Below, one piece after another: positions 1-8,935 of a DNA stretch of 64,000 nt. Location of the stretch: NCBI GenBank assembly GCA_903911925.1, contig CAIWFH010000058.1, positions 1-64,000 of the forward strand, read 5' to 3'. Each line of letters starts with the position of its first letter. Within the stretch, counting starts at the first letter, position 1. The notes beneath the pieces are model-generated. The model ran no database searches. It saw only the letters and a program-made list of their open reading frames with translations, and was not told where the DNA came from. This DNA comes from an uncultured Acidobacteriaceae bacterium (GTDB lineage Bacteria > Acidobacteriota > Terriglobia > Terriglobales > Acidobacteriaceae). The translations under genes and the position numbers were made by a program.

Positions 1-340
1 CCGGTACACCTTATATCCAGGCCAGCCCAGTACTCTCGTCCAGTCGTTCTCCCTCATGCAAACGAGTGTACCCGGAAGCACAAAATCTCAAAATCCCCGC
101 AAAACGGCGCTTTTCCCAGATTCTCGCCAAGAGCCGTTTTTTCTTTCCATAACAGGAAGCAAGAAGCCCAAGGCCAGTTACCCAATTCGCCGCCAACGCT
201 TGACAACAGGCTCCGGCGAGGAAGAAACTCGTTTCGCCACTCCTGCTGGAACTCTGTTGGGCCCCAAGTCACGCGCGCGGATAGGATTGACCTGCGTAAC
301 CAGTGACCAGGATTGACAATACCCAATAGGAGAACTGAAG
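1..340. other. Upstream non-coding stretch, left edge
   Basis: No gene is recognised here. Short open frames on both strands look like composition artefacts. The last 40 bases hold a clear AGGAG ribosome site 8 bases before the ATG at 341, and two TTGAC-like hexamers (about 287 and 314) that could be parts of a promoter, without a convincing -10 partner. Confidence 0.4.
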
Positions 341-2944
341 ATGCAAGGCAATCGAGTTTTCACGAGGCTGCTTAACCTGGCTCTACCTGTAAGTCTGGCA
401 GTAGCACTCCTGACATTTGGATCGACGGCGGCCTTCTCGACCCAAGTTGCGGCTACGCCCACATTCTCACCTAAAGCAGGGCCATATACCTCACCTCAGT
501 CGGTAGTCATTTCGGATACCACGGCCAACTCGACGATTTACTACACCACGAACGGCAGCGCTCCAACTACATCTTCCACACCGTACACGGGCCCGATCGC
601 GGTTTCTGCCACTGAGACCATCAAGGCGATTGCCAAAGCTACCAACTATACCAACAGCGCGGTGGCTACCGCGGCTTACACCATCAATCTGCCGGTTACT
701 GCCACGCCCACATTCTCACCAAAGGCAGGGACCTACACGTCACCTCAGTCGGTGGCCATTTCGAATACGACGGCCAATTCGACCATCTACTACACCACGA
801 ACGGCGGCACTCCTACTACTTCTTCCACACCGTACGCGGGTCCGATCACGGTTTCTGCCACTGAGACCATCAAGGCTATTGCCAAAGCCACCAATTACAC
901 AAACAGCGCCGTGGGCACAGCGGCTTACACCATCAATCTGCCGGTGGCGGCCACGCCCACGTTCACGCCCAAGGCGGGGACGTATACGACTGTGCAGTCG
1001 GTTGCGATTTCAGATACCACGGCCAATTCGACCATTTACTACACCACGAACGGCAGCGCTCCTACCATTTCTTCCACACCCTATACGGGCCCGATCACGG
1101 TTTCTGCCACGGAGACGATCAAGGCCATTGCCGCGGCCACCAACTACACCAACAGTGCAGTGGGCTCGGCAGCGTACACCATCAATTTGCCTCCGCCACC
1201 CACCATCGGCAGCATGAATCCGAATTCGGCACAGGCGGGCGCAAGCGTGTTCTCGCTGATCGTAACGGGCACAAACTTCACTTCGGCAACAACGGTTAAT
1301 TGGAACTCGAATGCGCTGCCCACGACTTTTGTAAGCGCCACCTCGCTCACGGCCCGGGTGGCCGCCAGCCTGGTGGCCGGAACGGGCACGGCAAGCGTGA
1401 CCATATCCAACGGCACAAGCACTACGTCCCCGGTCACCTTTACCATCAATCCGGCAAGCTCGAACTGCACTGCCGACGGCAGCGGCAACGCCAGGCTTAA
1501 AGGCAATTATGCTTTCCAGTTCACCCAGGTTTTGTTGAGCCATGGTGGCGCGGAAGGCTTCCTGATAGGCTCCATCACGACCGATGGCAACGGTAACATC
1601 ACCAGCGGTTTGTATGACAGCAACGACCCGGGCAGTTCAAAACCCTCAGATGTCGACCAGGTAGGGACATTCACTGGAACCTACTCCGTCGGCTCCGACA
1701 ACCGCGGCGTGATGACGGTGAGCATACCGCAGAGCTCCGGCCCCGACAATGTATATAGCTACTGCATCGCTCTGGACAGCATCTCCAACGGGGTAGCCGG
1801 CGCCGGGCGCATGGTGGAGAACGATGGCAGCCAGAATATCTCCTCGGGCGCATTTTATGCCCAAGGCGGCAGCAGCTTTAGCCTTGCGTCCTCCAAGGGT
1901 AGCTGGGTCTTCGGAATGCAGGGTGGGCTGTACGAAAACGGCCAGGTGGGCAGGACAGCGCAGGTTGGCTACTTGACCCTCGACGGCTCAGGAAAGATCA
2001 CGGCTGGCGAGAACGACTTCTCTGCCGATGGGTATGACTCTAGTGGTAGCATTGGCAACGTCTTCTTCCAGCAGACGGGCTTCAGCGGTACCTACACGCT
2101 CAACTCGTCTACTGGGCGGGGCGTGATGACGATCATTATACCCAGCGGCAAGGGCGCCGGTACCTATCACGAAGTCTTTTACGTCGCCGGGTCGAACCAT
2201 ATGCTGCTGTTGGGAGCCGACGCCGGCGTTAACGCCGCCGTGACGGCTGGCGACGCCTATCTGCGCACCACCACCACTTTCAGTAACGCAACCCTCTCCG
2301 GCCCCGTCGTCTTTCTCAGCAACGCAGCCTCCGACCATAACTCTTCGCGATACGACCAGCTCAGGGTTGAGGTCGGGGTCATTAATTCCGACGGCAAGGG
2401 AAACATGAGCGGCTCGAGCGATGTGAACAACGCCGGATCAATCTCGCTCTTTGCCAATGACGCCTTCACAGCAACCTATTCCGTGGATTCCAACGGCCGC
2501 GTTACAACCAACGGAGGGCCAGTCTTCTATTTGATCGGCACCAACCAAGGCTTTGGCGTAGTGGGCGACCCTACGGTCAACTTCGTCGCCATCGAGAAGC
2601 AAACCGTGCCGAGCGGAGGCTTCTCCCCGGCCAGCTTTAATGGCAGCTACTCCCTGGGCACTCTCTGGTACGACAACAAAGCCGAAGGCGCCTTCAACGG
2701 TGAAGTGACCTCGAACGGCGCCGGGGTCGATAACGCAATCCTCGACCTGAATGCCAGCGGCTACCTGGCCTCCGATATCATCGCTACCCAGGCCTATTCA
2801 TCCGCAGCCAATGGGCGCTTCCTGTTGAACCCGAATCCGAATCCCACCTACGCAATCTACTTTGTTTCTTCCAGCAAGGCCTACATGATGAACATCAGCA
2901 ATGGGGGCTCCTGGATGCCGGTCTACGTACTCAACCATCAATAG
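341..2944 (+). CDS. Secreted repeat protein: three chitobiase-like modules plus IPT/TIG
   Basis: 867 aa, with a signal peptide over about residues 1-32. Residues 38-286 are three near-identical 83-residue modules, each with a TIYYTTNG core and a YTGPI/YAGPI turn followed by ETIKAIA. This is the pattern of the chitobiase/hexosaminidase C-terminal (CHB_HEX_C) beta-sandwich. Residues about 287-373 fit an IPT/TIG domain (GxxFTSATTV...). The remaining 490 residues contain three to four poorly conserved beta-rich blocks with recurring GTYSV..GRGVMT phrases, a layout I associate with large acidobacterial surface proteins. No catalytic motif is visible, so an extracellular adhesive or carbohydrate-binding role is inference. 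The start is supported by AGGAG 8 bases upstream. The gene converges on HU across a strong hairpin terminator. Confidence 0.8.
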   Translation: MQGNRVFTRLLNLALPVSLAVALLTFGSTAAFSTQVAATPTFSPKAGPYTSPQSVVISDTTANSTIYYTTNGSAPTTSSTPYTGPIAVSATETIKAIAKATNYTNSAVATAAYTINLPVTATPTFSPKAGTYTSPQSVAISNTTANSTIYYTTNGGTPTTSSTPYAGPITVSATETIKAIAKATNYTNSAVGTAAYTINLPVAATPTFTPKAGTYTTVQSVAISDTTANSTIYYTTNGSAPTISSTPYTGPITVSATETIKAIAAATNYTNSAVGSAAYTINLPPPPTIGSMNPNSAQAGASVFSLIVTGTNFTSATTVNWNSNALPTTFVSATSLTARVAASLVAGTGTASVTISNGTSTTSPVTFTINPASSNCTADGSGNARLKGNYAFQFTQVLLSHGGAEGFLIGSITTDGNGNITSGLYDSNDPGSSKPSDVDQVGTFTGTYSVGSDNRGVMTVSIPQSSGPDNVYSYCIALDSISNGVAGAGRMVENDGSQNISSGAFYAQGGSSFSLASSKGSWVFGMQGGLYENGQVGRTAQVGYLTLDGSGKITAGENDFSADGYDSSGSIGNVFFQQTGFSGTYTLNSSTGRGVMTIIIPSGKGAGTYHEVFYVAGSNHMLLLGADAGVNAAVTAGDAYLRTTTTFSNATLSGPVVFLSNAASDHNSSRYDQLRVEVGVINSDGKGNMSGSSDVNNAGSISLFANDAFTATYSVDSNGRVTTNGGPVFYLIGTNQGFGVVGDPTVNFVAIEKQTVPSGGFSPASFNGSYSLGTLWYDNKAEGAFNGEVTSNGAGVDNAILDLNASGYLASDIIATQAYSSAANGRFLLNPNPNPTYAIYFVSSSKAYMMNISNGGSWMPVYVLNHQ
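452..1198 (+). repeat. Three tandem 249-bp coding repeats
   Basis: Units begin at 452, 701 and 950 with GCYACGCCCAC and recur at an exact 249-base (83-codon) period. Each encodes one chitobiase-like module. The DNA itself is nearly identical between units, not only the protein, so the duplication is recent or kept uniform by recombination. Confidence 0.85.
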
Positions 2945-2983
2945 CCATGTAGCCGGCGCGAGGGAATTGCGAAAACAGCAGAA

Positions 2984-3017
2984 GGGGAGAGCGCGAGCGC
3001 TCTCCCCTCTTGCTTTT
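2984..3017. terminator. Intrinsic terminator between convergent genes
   Basis: A 10-11 bp perfect stem (GGGGAGAGCGC at 2984-2994 with its complement at 2997-3007) is followed on the plus strand by TCTTGCTTTT. On the minus strand it is followed by TTCTGCTGTTTT. It lies between the repeat protein (plus) and HU (minus), so it probably stops both. Confidence 0.75.
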
Positions 3018-3033
3018 CCAGCGGAAAAGAAAA

Positions 3034-3330
3034 CTACTTCTTGGTGGGGGCGATGACGTCCTTGGCGGCCTTGGCCACGCGGAACTTGACGACGGTCTTG
3101 GCCTTGATCTTGATGGCCGCGCCGGTCTGGGGGTTGCGGCCGATGCGGGCCTTGCGCTCTGCCTTCACGAGGCGGCCGATGCCGGGGATCACGAAGACGC
3201 CGTTCTTCTTGGTCTCCTTGATGGCTGTCTCAGCCAACAGGTCCAGGAAGGCCGCGGCTTGCTTGTTGGTCAGTTGATTCTTCTCGGCCATCAGCCGCGT
3301 CAGGGCGGTCTTGGTCAGTCCAGTTGCCAT
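3034..3330 (-). CDS. HU-family DNA-binding protein
   Basis: 98 aa with the complete HU/IHF fold pattern: an N-terminal helical pair (TKTALTRLMAEKNQLT), then GVFVIPGIGRLVKAERKAR and the DNA-arm sequence RNPQTGAAIKIKAKT, ending in a basic tail (KAAKDVIAPTKK). HU bends and compacts DNA as a dimer. The internal ATG at 3330 is chosen over the longer open frame because GGAG stands 8 bases upstream and the protein then begins where HU proteins begin. A promoter-like pair lies about 150 bases upstream. Confidence 0.92.
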   Translation of the reverse strand: MATGLTKTALTRLMAEKNQLTNKQAAAFLDLLAETAIKETKKNGVFVIPGIGRLVKAERKARIGRNPQTGAAIKIKAKTVVKFRVAKAAKDVIAPTKK

Positions 3331-3649
3331 GTGTGTTCTCCTTATGGGCTTGCCCTTGGGCAGCCGGTAATACGTGGGATTCCGTAGCAGGATGCGAACC
3401 GCTTGAAGGGGGTGCGACCCGGGTAGCACTGCACGAAACCCCTGTATTCATGCGGGTTCTTAAGACCCTGTCGTTCGTTACAATGCGACTTTGAGGGGGG
3501 TAAAGTCAACCGCAAAACGCGGTTTTTCCACATATTTCTTCGGTATTTGCCTGAAATGGCCGTTTTTTGCCTGTTTTTAGCCGAATTTGCTGGCTTTAGT
3601 TCGTGGTTTCTGCCCCAGGACCGGTCCAAAAGATAAAACTGCGGAGCAG
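3331..3649 (-). promoter_or_regulatory. HU upstream region with promoter-like hexamers
   Basis: No gene is seen in these 319 bases. On the minus strand a TTGACT (plus positions 3504-3509) lies 18 bases before CATTGT (3480-3485), a plausible -35/-10 pair. It would give HU a leader of about 145 bases. The stretch 3510-3600 is T-rich on the plus strand (A-rich upstream of the promoter), compatible with an UP-like element. This is by-eye evidence only. Confidence 0.35.
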
Positions 3650-4390
3650 TCAATTCAGGCCGAAAAGGACCTTTCTTTTGGGCGCGAGGGACGCGGCGAT
3701 GGGCGTGTTCAGCGCATCCACCACCGGCGCAGCCAGCTTGAAATGCTTGATCAGCAGCGCCGCAAAGCCTGGCTTCAGCGCCTCGGCGGCCAGCAGCGTG
3801 GTGCTCAGCCCCCACTGTCGGCATTGAATCAGGTCAAGCGCCGGATGATCGCACGGGAAGCCCTTCGGCGGGCGGGTCAGCGAGTTGCCTTCGAACTCAG
3901 AAAACGCCTTGCGCACGGCAGGCTTCTTGAGAAGCGCGCGGAACTGCTTGTGATTGTCGAGCAGCCAATGGCGAATCGCGGCCAACTGCTCCTTCTCCGG
4001 CATGTAAGCTCCGGCGGCGATAATCACTTCTTTCGCGCTGATATGAAAGTAAAAACCAGCCCCGCTGGTCTTCTCCATCCCCTGGCACGACCACCACGCC
4101 GCCACGTGGGTCTTGTAAGGCAGCTTGTTGTTGCTGAAGCGCGTGTCGCGATAAATGCGGAAGAGGGACTTCTCAGCAGGGCGCACGAAAGCGGGGGCGA
4201 AGTCCTCCATGGCTGCGGTCACCTTGCGAATAATAGCTAACATCGGCTCTTTGAGCTCAGCTTCGAAGGTGGCCTTGCGCGGCGTGAACCACTCGCGGTC
4301 GTTGTGCTTGGCAAGATTGCGGAGAAAGGTGAAAGCCTCCGGGCGGAGGTAGGGGAGGGCGTTGGACGGGGGTTTCTGTTTGAGTGCCAT
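3650..4390 (-). CDS. DUF2461 family protein
   Basis: 246 aa. It matches the DUF2461 family pattern: LRNLAKHNDREWFTPRKATF near the N-terminus, KSLFRIYRDTRFSNNKLPYKTHVAAWW in the middle, and GFYFHISAKEVIIAAGAYMPEKEQLAAIR. The family is about 220-240 aa, cytoplasmic and of unknown biochemical function. The ATG at 4390 has no Shine-Dalgarno, but TACACT (minus strand, plus 4401-4406) sits 10 bases upstream, so a leaderless message is likely. The upstream neighbour is divergent, with 57 bases between the two start codons. Confidence 0.85.
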   Translation of the reverse strand: MALKQKPPSNALPYLRPEAFTFLRNLAKHNDREWFTPRKATFEAELKEPMLAIIRKVTAAMEDFAPAFVRPAEKSLFRIYRDTRFSNNKLPYKTHVAAWWSCQGMEKTSGAGFYFHISAKEVIIAAGAYMPEKEQLAAIRHWLLDNHKQFRALLKKPAVRKAFSEFEGNSLTRPPKGFPCDHPALDLIQCRQWGLSTTLLAAEALKPGFAALLIKHFKLAAPVVDALNTPIAASLAPKRKVLFGLN

Positions 4391-4447
4391 GACAAGGAGA
4401 AGTGTAACGCGGTGGGGCTGTTGAGATTTAGTGCTAGAGTAGTCGGC

Positions 4448-4879
4448 ATGAATGCCAGGATTTTCTGCATGTTGGTTTTGAGCGCGAGCCTGTTCGCGCA
4501 GACTCCTCGCACGTCGACAAGCACTCTGAAGCAATTGCTTGCGCAGCAGGGCTTTACCGGGGCGCTTGAAGGAAAGATCACGATCAAGCGCCTGGGTGTT
4601 TTCAATTGTGGATCGAGAACTCTTGAAGTCTTTTACCACACATGGGAAGAGTCACACCCGCCTGGTAAGGCGATTCATGCAGCCTACCGAATTGTCTTTT
4701 TGGAAGATGGCGACAAATATGTAGGACAATATATGGTTCAGGACCCGCCGACGAAGATTACTCGAACAGCGATTGTTTTCGGCTATCCCGCGAGCGACGA
4801 AAACACGATTCAATGTGAGGGTAACAGTTTGCCGGTGGGGGTTACGCTCAACGGAGAAGGCCGAGTTCTGGGTAGATAA
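4448..4879 (+). CDS. Small secreted protein of unknown function
   Basis: 143 aa starting MNARIFCMLVLSASLFAQTPR, a short signal peptide cleaved near residue 17-18. The mature part has an N-terminal helix (LKQLLAQQGF), then a beta-rich region with two Cys residues (NCGSRT and IQCEGN) that could pair in the periplasm. No family is recognised. The ATG is preceded at 7 bases by TAGAGT and has no ribosome site, suggesting a leaderless transcript divergent from the DUF2461 gene. Confidence 0.6.
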   Translation: MNARIFCMLVLSASLFAQTPRTSTSTLKQLLAQQGFTGALEGKITIKRLGVFNCGSRTLEVFYHTWEESHPPGKAIHAAYRIVFLEDGDKYVGQYMVQDPPTKITRTAIVFGYPASDENTIQCEGNSLPVGVTLNGEGRVLGR

Positions 4880-4936
4880 ACCCGCATGATCGATGATTGC
4901 TGGATCGATCATTTTTCCGAGACAAACGAAAGGCCC

Positions 4937-4990
4937 GCGGCTAAAGCCGCTCTTCCTGTACGCTGCCTTTTCAGGAGCCTGAAGGCTCCT
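4937..4990. repeat. Two adjacent hairpins of the CTRAAG-apex type
   Basis: GCGGCTAAAGCCGC (4937-4950) and AGGAGCCTGAAGGCTCCT (4973-4990) are perfect short palindromes with an A-rich apex. The same apex with other arms occurs at 7622-7633, 7656-7675 and 15384-15404. There is no T-run after either stem, so they look like a dispersed hairpin family rather than terminators. Confidence 0.7.
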
Positions 4991-5025
4991 GCTCCCTCCG
5001 CTTCGCCTGTTAAAGTTACTCACGT

Positions 5026-6309
5026 ATGCAGCCACGGACGATCATTGCGGGCGGGGTTCTTTTTCTTCTGGCGGTTATCACTCTCAATCTCTACCCGCCG
5101 CACTACTATGCTCACGTGCCGCCGTTCGACCAAAGCGGCAAAGAGTCGCTGGTGCTGGCGGACTCGCTGACGCGGGGGCAGGGCTTTGCCAATCCATTTG
5201 CCGGGATGCCGACCGGGCCCTCCGCGCATCTGGCCCCGGTCTTCCCGGCGTTTCTGGCGTTTATCATCGCCCACTCCAGCAGCGGTCCGGCGGCCTACTA
5301 CGCGATGGAGTGCTGCGCGACCTTCTTTGTTGTTCTGCAGGTCTGCCTGTTGCCGCTGCTGGCGCAAGGCCTGGGGATGGGGTTTTACTCCGGAGTGGGC
5401 GCGTCGATTCTGTGGCTGGTGGCGCGCGTGCCGCGGGAAGTTGTCTGGGAGCAGACGCTGGACGGCGTCCTGATCACCGGACTTGCATTTCTCTTGTATG
5501 CCGCTCTGCGGCACCCGCTTTCGATGCCGCGCGTTGTGCTGTGCGCCGTGCTTTGGGGAGTGCTGATCCTGCTCTGCCCCGTCGCATTGCTCGCCCTGGG
5601 CGCATGGATGGTCGCGCTTCAATTCGCCCGCCCGCAGACGCCAAAGAAAAATCTCGTGCTGGTGCTGCTCCCTTTGCTGATGCTTGCGCCGTGGATGGTG
5701 CGCAATTACGAAACGTTTCATCGCTTCGTCTTTGTCCGCGATAACCTCGGCATTGAACTCGAGGTCTCGAACAACTCCTGCGCTTCTTTTTCCTACGAGC
5801 TCAACCGCATCTCCGGCTGCTATGCGCAGCACCATCCAAACGAAAGCATGGATGAGGTTGCGCAGGTGGCGCAGCTCGGCGAAGTGGCCTATAACAGGCA
5901 CCGGCAGCAGGTTGCGATGGAGTGGATCAAGGAAAATCCCGGTGATTTCGCGGCCCTCACGGCTAGGCGCGTTGCTGCTTTCTGGGTGCCCTCGCTGCTG
6001 ATGTCGGAGCAGGGTGCGATCCGCAATCTGGCGTTCTATTCTCCGCTGCGCGACGCCATCGTGACCCTTGCCTCGCTTGGGTCGATCGGCGGGCTGATCC
6101 TGCTGTGGCGAAACAACCGCGGCGCATGCTGGGTGTTCCTGGTATGGCTAGCGACGTTCCCGCTGATTTATTACCTCACTCAATACAACGAGCGAGCGCG
6201 TATCCCGGTGGAATGGGCAATCCTGCTTCCCGCATGCTACGCGGCGGGCGAACTGTGGAAGCGATTCGCGCCAAAAGCTCAGACCCAGACCCATGGAGCA
6301 AGCTTCTGA
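5026..6309 (+). CDS. Multi-pass membrane protein, GT39/ArnT-like glycosyltransferase
   Basis: 427 aa with about eight to nine hydrophobic segments. The first periplasmic loop is acidic (HVPPFDQSGKESLVLADSL), as in GT-C fold enzymes that use polyprenyl-phosphate sugars. APWMVRNYETFHRFVFVRDN resembles the PW..RN phrase common in ArnT/dolichyl-P-mannose mannosyltransferase-like proteins. The C-terminal NERARIPVEW segment sits in the last loop. A transferase moving a lipid-linked sugar outside the membrane is the likely role, but the substrate cannot be read from the sequence. It stands alone between unrelated genes. Confidence 0.6.
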   Translation: MQPRTIIAGGVLFLLAVITLNLYPPHYYAHVPPFDQSGKESLVLADSLTRGQGFANPFAGMPTGPSAHLAPVFPAFLAFIIAHSSSGPAAYYAMECCATFFVVLQVCLLPLLAQGLGMGFYSGVGASILWLVARVPREVVWEQTLDGVLITGLAFLLYAALRHPLSMPRVVLCAVLWGVLILLCPVALLALGAWMVALQFARPQTPKKNLVLVLLPLLMLAPWMVRNYETFHRFVFVRDNLGIELEVSNNSCASFSYELNRISGCYAQHHPNESMDEVAQVAQLGEVAYNRHRQQVAMEWIKENPGDFAALTARRVAAFWVPSLLMSEQGAIRNLAFYSPLRDAIVTLASLGSIGGLILLWRNNRGACWVFLVWLATFPLIYYLTQYNERARIPVEWAILLPACYAAGELWKRFAPKAQTQTHGASF

Positions 6310-6412
6310 AGGCTCATCCTGGTCTGGCCGGCACACACCCCTTGGTGACGTTTCCGGGCCCTTGTGCTGTCACTCGATGGTCAGGGGAAAGAGCCTTCGC
6401 GATGGCGTCCAG

Positions 6413-6916
6413 TCAGCGCAGCGTCTTCTCAAAATAGCGCACAGTTTTTGCCCCGTTGTGAATGGTAGCCTCTCCAATTCCGTGGAAGCCCATTGCCGCA
6501 TGGAAGGCATCGGAAGCAGGGTTTGGTGGCTCGATATTCACTTCACATACCACTCGCTTGTGCCCTGCCTGCGTCGCCAAGTCAAAGAGGTCCTCGTAGA
6601 GAAGCCTCGCAATCCCCATCCCGCGCGCGGACTTCGCGACAATGACGCGATCGATGTAGATACACGGTTCGTGAAACGCGAGAAACCACGCAAAATTCGG
6701 ATTCTGGTAGGAGGCGTTGTGATCGAGCGCAATCAGGAAGGCAGTTGCTCCCCGATCCAATCCCCGCGCATAAAAGGCCATGCTCAACAGCGCGGCAAGG
6801 CTGCCTTCATCAAGAGCGGAGGTCTCCTTTGCATGCGCATTGTTCAATGACAAGACAGGAGTCAAGTCAAGCGAACCGAGATCGTGAAGGCCACTGGCTC
6901 CTCTGGTCGCTTCCAC
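6413..6916 (-). CDS. GNAT family N-acetyltransferase
   Basis: 167 aa. The acetyl-CoA binding loop is seen as VIVAKSARGMGIARLLYEDLF, preceded by the beta-4 strand ACIYIDRV-type segment (CIYIDRVIV) and followed by CEVNIEPPNPASDAFHAAMGFHGIG, typical of GNAT motif B. The acceptor is unknown. The GTG start at 6916 has GGAGGGAAG about 6 bases upstream. It begins 18 bases after the ruvA stop, so the two are probably cotranscribed. Confidence 0.8.
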   Translation of the reverse strand: MEATRGASGLHDLGSLDLTPVLSLNNAHAKETSALDEGSLAALLSMAFYARGLDRGATAFLIALDHNASYQNPNFAWFLAFHEPCIYIDRVIVAKSARGMGIARLLYEDLFDLATQAGHKRVVCEVNIEPPNPASDAFHAAMGFHGIGEATIHNGAKTVRYFEKTLR

Positions 6917-6934
6917 AGACGTCTTCCCTCCGGC

Positions 6935-7525
6935 TTACCGGATCACCTTGAGCGCGCCGCGGAAGAGCCCGTCGAAGTCGGCGTTGAGAGCCTTGTCCTT
7001 GGCGATGGCCTGTTCGATGGCCTTTTCGGCGGCGGGGCGTTGGTAGCCTAGATTGACCAATGCGGAAAGAACGTCGTCCACTGCCGGTCCTGCGACCGAG
7101 GTTGGCGTGGGGGCGACGGCAAAATCGTCGAGCTTGTCTTTGAGCTCGACCACCAGGCGCTCAGCCAGTTTTTTACCTACGCCGGGAATGCGCGTCAACT
7201 GCGCGTGGTCCTGGCCGCGGATGGCCTGCACGGTGCGCTCGGGGTTGAGACCGCTGAGCATCTTGATGGCCAGCTTGGGGCCGACGCCGCTGACAGTGAT
7301 GAGCCGCTCGAAGAGACGCTTCTCTTCGCGCTCAAGAAAGCCGAACAGGGCAATCTGGTCTTCGCTCACCTGGGTGTGAATGTGGAGCGAAGCCTCGGCG
7401 CCCACCGACGGCAGCGCCGTAAACGTAGGCACGGAAATCACTACGTCATAGCCGACACCAGCGGCCTCAACAATGGCCTGGCCGGGTTCTTTGTGGATGA
7501 GCTTGCCGCGCAGGTGAGCGATCAT
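6935..7525 (-). CDS. ruvA: Holliday junction branch migration protein RuvA
   Basis: 196 aa, full length for RuvA. The N-terminal OB fold (MIAHLRGKLIHKEPGQAIVEAAGVGYDV), the helix-hairpin-helix pair (LITVSGVGPKLAIKML and LTRIPGVGKKLAERLVVELKDKL) and the C-terminal domain that contacts RuvB (DVLSALVNLGYQRPAAEKAI) are all present in order. It binds the four-way junction and loads RuvB. ruvB and ruvC are not in the window. The ATG at 7525 has TAAGAT 9 bases upstream and only a weak AGAGG, so it may be leaderless. Confidence 0.96.
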   Translation of the reverse strand: MIAHLRGKLIHKEPGQAIVEAAGVGYDVVISVPTFTALPSVGAEASLHIHTQVSEDQIALFGFLEREEKRLFERLITVSGVGPKLAIKMLSGLNPERTVQAIRGQDHAQLTRIPGVGKKLAERLVVELKDKLDDFAVAPTPTSVAGPAVDDVLSALVNLGYQRPAAEKAIEQAIAKDKALNADFDGLFRGALKVIR

Positions 7526-7572
7526 TGTGCCTCTATCTTAGTTTGGCTAGACGGGAGTTGGTGAGAGCTGTG

Positions 7573-7608
7573 GTGTCCCCGGTCTCAAAATCGAGACCGG
7601 GGGCACCC
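7573..7608 (-). repeat. Palindromic element, conserved-flank family, copy 1
   Basis: A perfect 10-bp stem (CCCCGGTCTC at 7577-7586 with GAGACCGGGG at 7593-7602) encloses a 6-base loop. Read on the minus strand, the flanks are GGGTGCCCC before and GGGACACCAC after, matching the other copies although the arm sequence differs. Confidence 0.75.
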
Positions 7609-7621
7609 GGCATTCCCTCGG

Positions 7622-7675
7622 GGGCTAAAGCCCTCAATTTTCATGCTCAATCGGCGGCGCGGCTAAAGCCGCGCC
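7622..7675. repeat. Two CTAAAG-apex hairpins
   Basis: GGGCTAAAGCCC (7622-7633) and GGCGCGGCTAAAGCCGCGCC (7656-7675) are perfect inverted repeats around an AA apex. They lie between the ends of kbl and the start of ruvA with no T-run. Confidence 0.7.
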
Positions 7676-7690
7676 CTTTCAAAACTGCGG

Positions 7691-8914
7691 CTATGAAACT
7701 GCTTCCAGCATCCCCATCCGCTTGGCAACGCGCTCGATTGTTTCGAGCGCCTCATCGAGTTGCGCCTTGGTGTGTTCGCTGGTGAGCATGAGGCGGATGC
7801 GCGCCTTGCCTTCGGGGACCGTGGGGAAGGCTATGCCCGTCCCCAGCACGCCTTCGTCAAACAGCGCCCGCGAGAACTCCATGGCCTTGCGGCTCTCACC
7901 CACAATAAGCGGTGTGATCGGCGTCTGGGTTGCCGGTGTCGTGATGCCGCCAACGTTGAAGCCGGCGCGCTTCAGCTCGCCCTGGAAGTAGTGCGTATTG
8001 TCCCACAGCCGCTGAATCCGGTCCGGCTCCCGCTCCAGAATGTCGAAGGCGGCGATGCAGGTGGCGGCCACCGATGGCGGATGCGAGGTGGAGAACAGGA
8101 ACGGCCGCGCCCGGTGGTAGAGGTAGTCAATCAGATCTTTGCTGCCGCAGACGTAGCCGCCCAGCGCGCCGATGGCCTTTGACAAGGTGCCCACCTGCAC
8201 ATCCACCTTGCCGTGCATGCCAAAATGATCAACGGAACCGCGACCGTTGCGGCCCAGCACGCCTGAAGCGTGGGCGTCGTCCACCATCATGATGGCGCCG
8301 TACTTCTCGGCCAACGCGGCCAGCTTGTCTACGGGGCCAATGTCGCCGTCCATGGAGAAGACGCCATCGGTGATGACCAGCTTGCGGCCCGGCTCATTGG
8401 CCACCTCTTGCAGCAGTTCTTCGCAGTGCGCCGCGTCTTTGTGCCGGAAGACCTTGATTTTGGCCCGCGACAGGCGCGCGCCGTCAATGATGCTGGCGTG
8501 GTTCAACTCGTCCGAGAGGATGAAGTCGTCCTTGCCCAGGATGGAGCTGACCGTGCCAGCGTTGGCCGTGAAGCCACTCTGGAAGACGACGCAGGCTTCG
8601 ACATTTTTGAAGCGGGCAATCTTCTCTTCGAGATCCATGTGGATGCGCATGGTTCCGGCGATGGTGCGCACCGCGCCCGAGCCTACGCCGAAGGCCCTGG
8701 TCGCGGCCAGCGCGGCCTCAATGAGCTTGGGGTGGTTGGCTAGGCCAAGATAGTTGTTGCTGGCCAGGTTAATTACCTGTTTGCCGTCGTAGTGGCAGAC
8801 TGGCGCCTGCTGGTCGTCAAGAATGCGCAGGTTGAAGTGGGTTCCGTTGGCGCGCAGTTCATCGAGAATTGCAGTCAGGTGGGCAAGCTGCGGGCGCTCA
8901 GTGGCCTGGGTCAT
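7691..8914 (-). CDS. kbl: Glycine C-acetyltransferase (2-amino-3-ketobutyrate CoA ligase)
   Basis: 407 aa alpha-oxoamine synthase of fold-type I. The PLP lysine is K246 in VGTLSKAIGALGG, the cofactor Asp/His region is VDDAHASG (211-218), and SDELNHASIIDG and RPFLFSTSHPP are also present. It cleaves 2-amino-3-ketobutyrate with CoA to glycine and acetyl-CoA, the second step of threonine degradation. KBL and BioF are close relatives. The KBL call rests on the GVLGRNGRG and FSTSHPP regions and on tdh at 13568, so BioF is not fully excluded. The ATG at 8914 is preferred over the upstream TTG because GAGGA lies 8 bases before it. Confidence 0.85.
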   Translation of the reverse strand: MTQATERPQLAHLTAILDELRANGTHFNLRILDDQQAPVCHYDGKQVINLASNNYLGLANHPKLIEAALAATRAFGVGSGAVRTIAGTMRIHMDLEEKIARFKNVEACVVFQSGFTANAGTVSSILGKDDFILSDELNHASIIDGARLSRAKIKVFRHKDAAHCEELLQEVANEPGRKLVITDGVFSMDGDIGPVDKLAALAEKYGAIMMVDDAHASGVLGRNGRGSVDHFGMHGKVDVQVGTLSKAIGALGGYVCGSKDLIDYLYHRARPFLFSTSHPPSVAATCIAAFDILEREPDRIQRLWDNTHYFQGELKRAGFNVGGITTPATQTPITPLIVGESRKAMEFSRALFDEGVLGTGIAFPTVPEGKARIRLMLTSEHTKAQLDEALETIERVAKRMGMLEAVS

Positions 8915-8935
8915 GGCGATGTTCCTCAATCAAAG

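Noticed and set aside
4973..4990. Intrinsic terminator for the small secreted protein gene
   Set aside because: The stem is short, is not followed by a T-run, and belongs to a hairpin type found in several other places.
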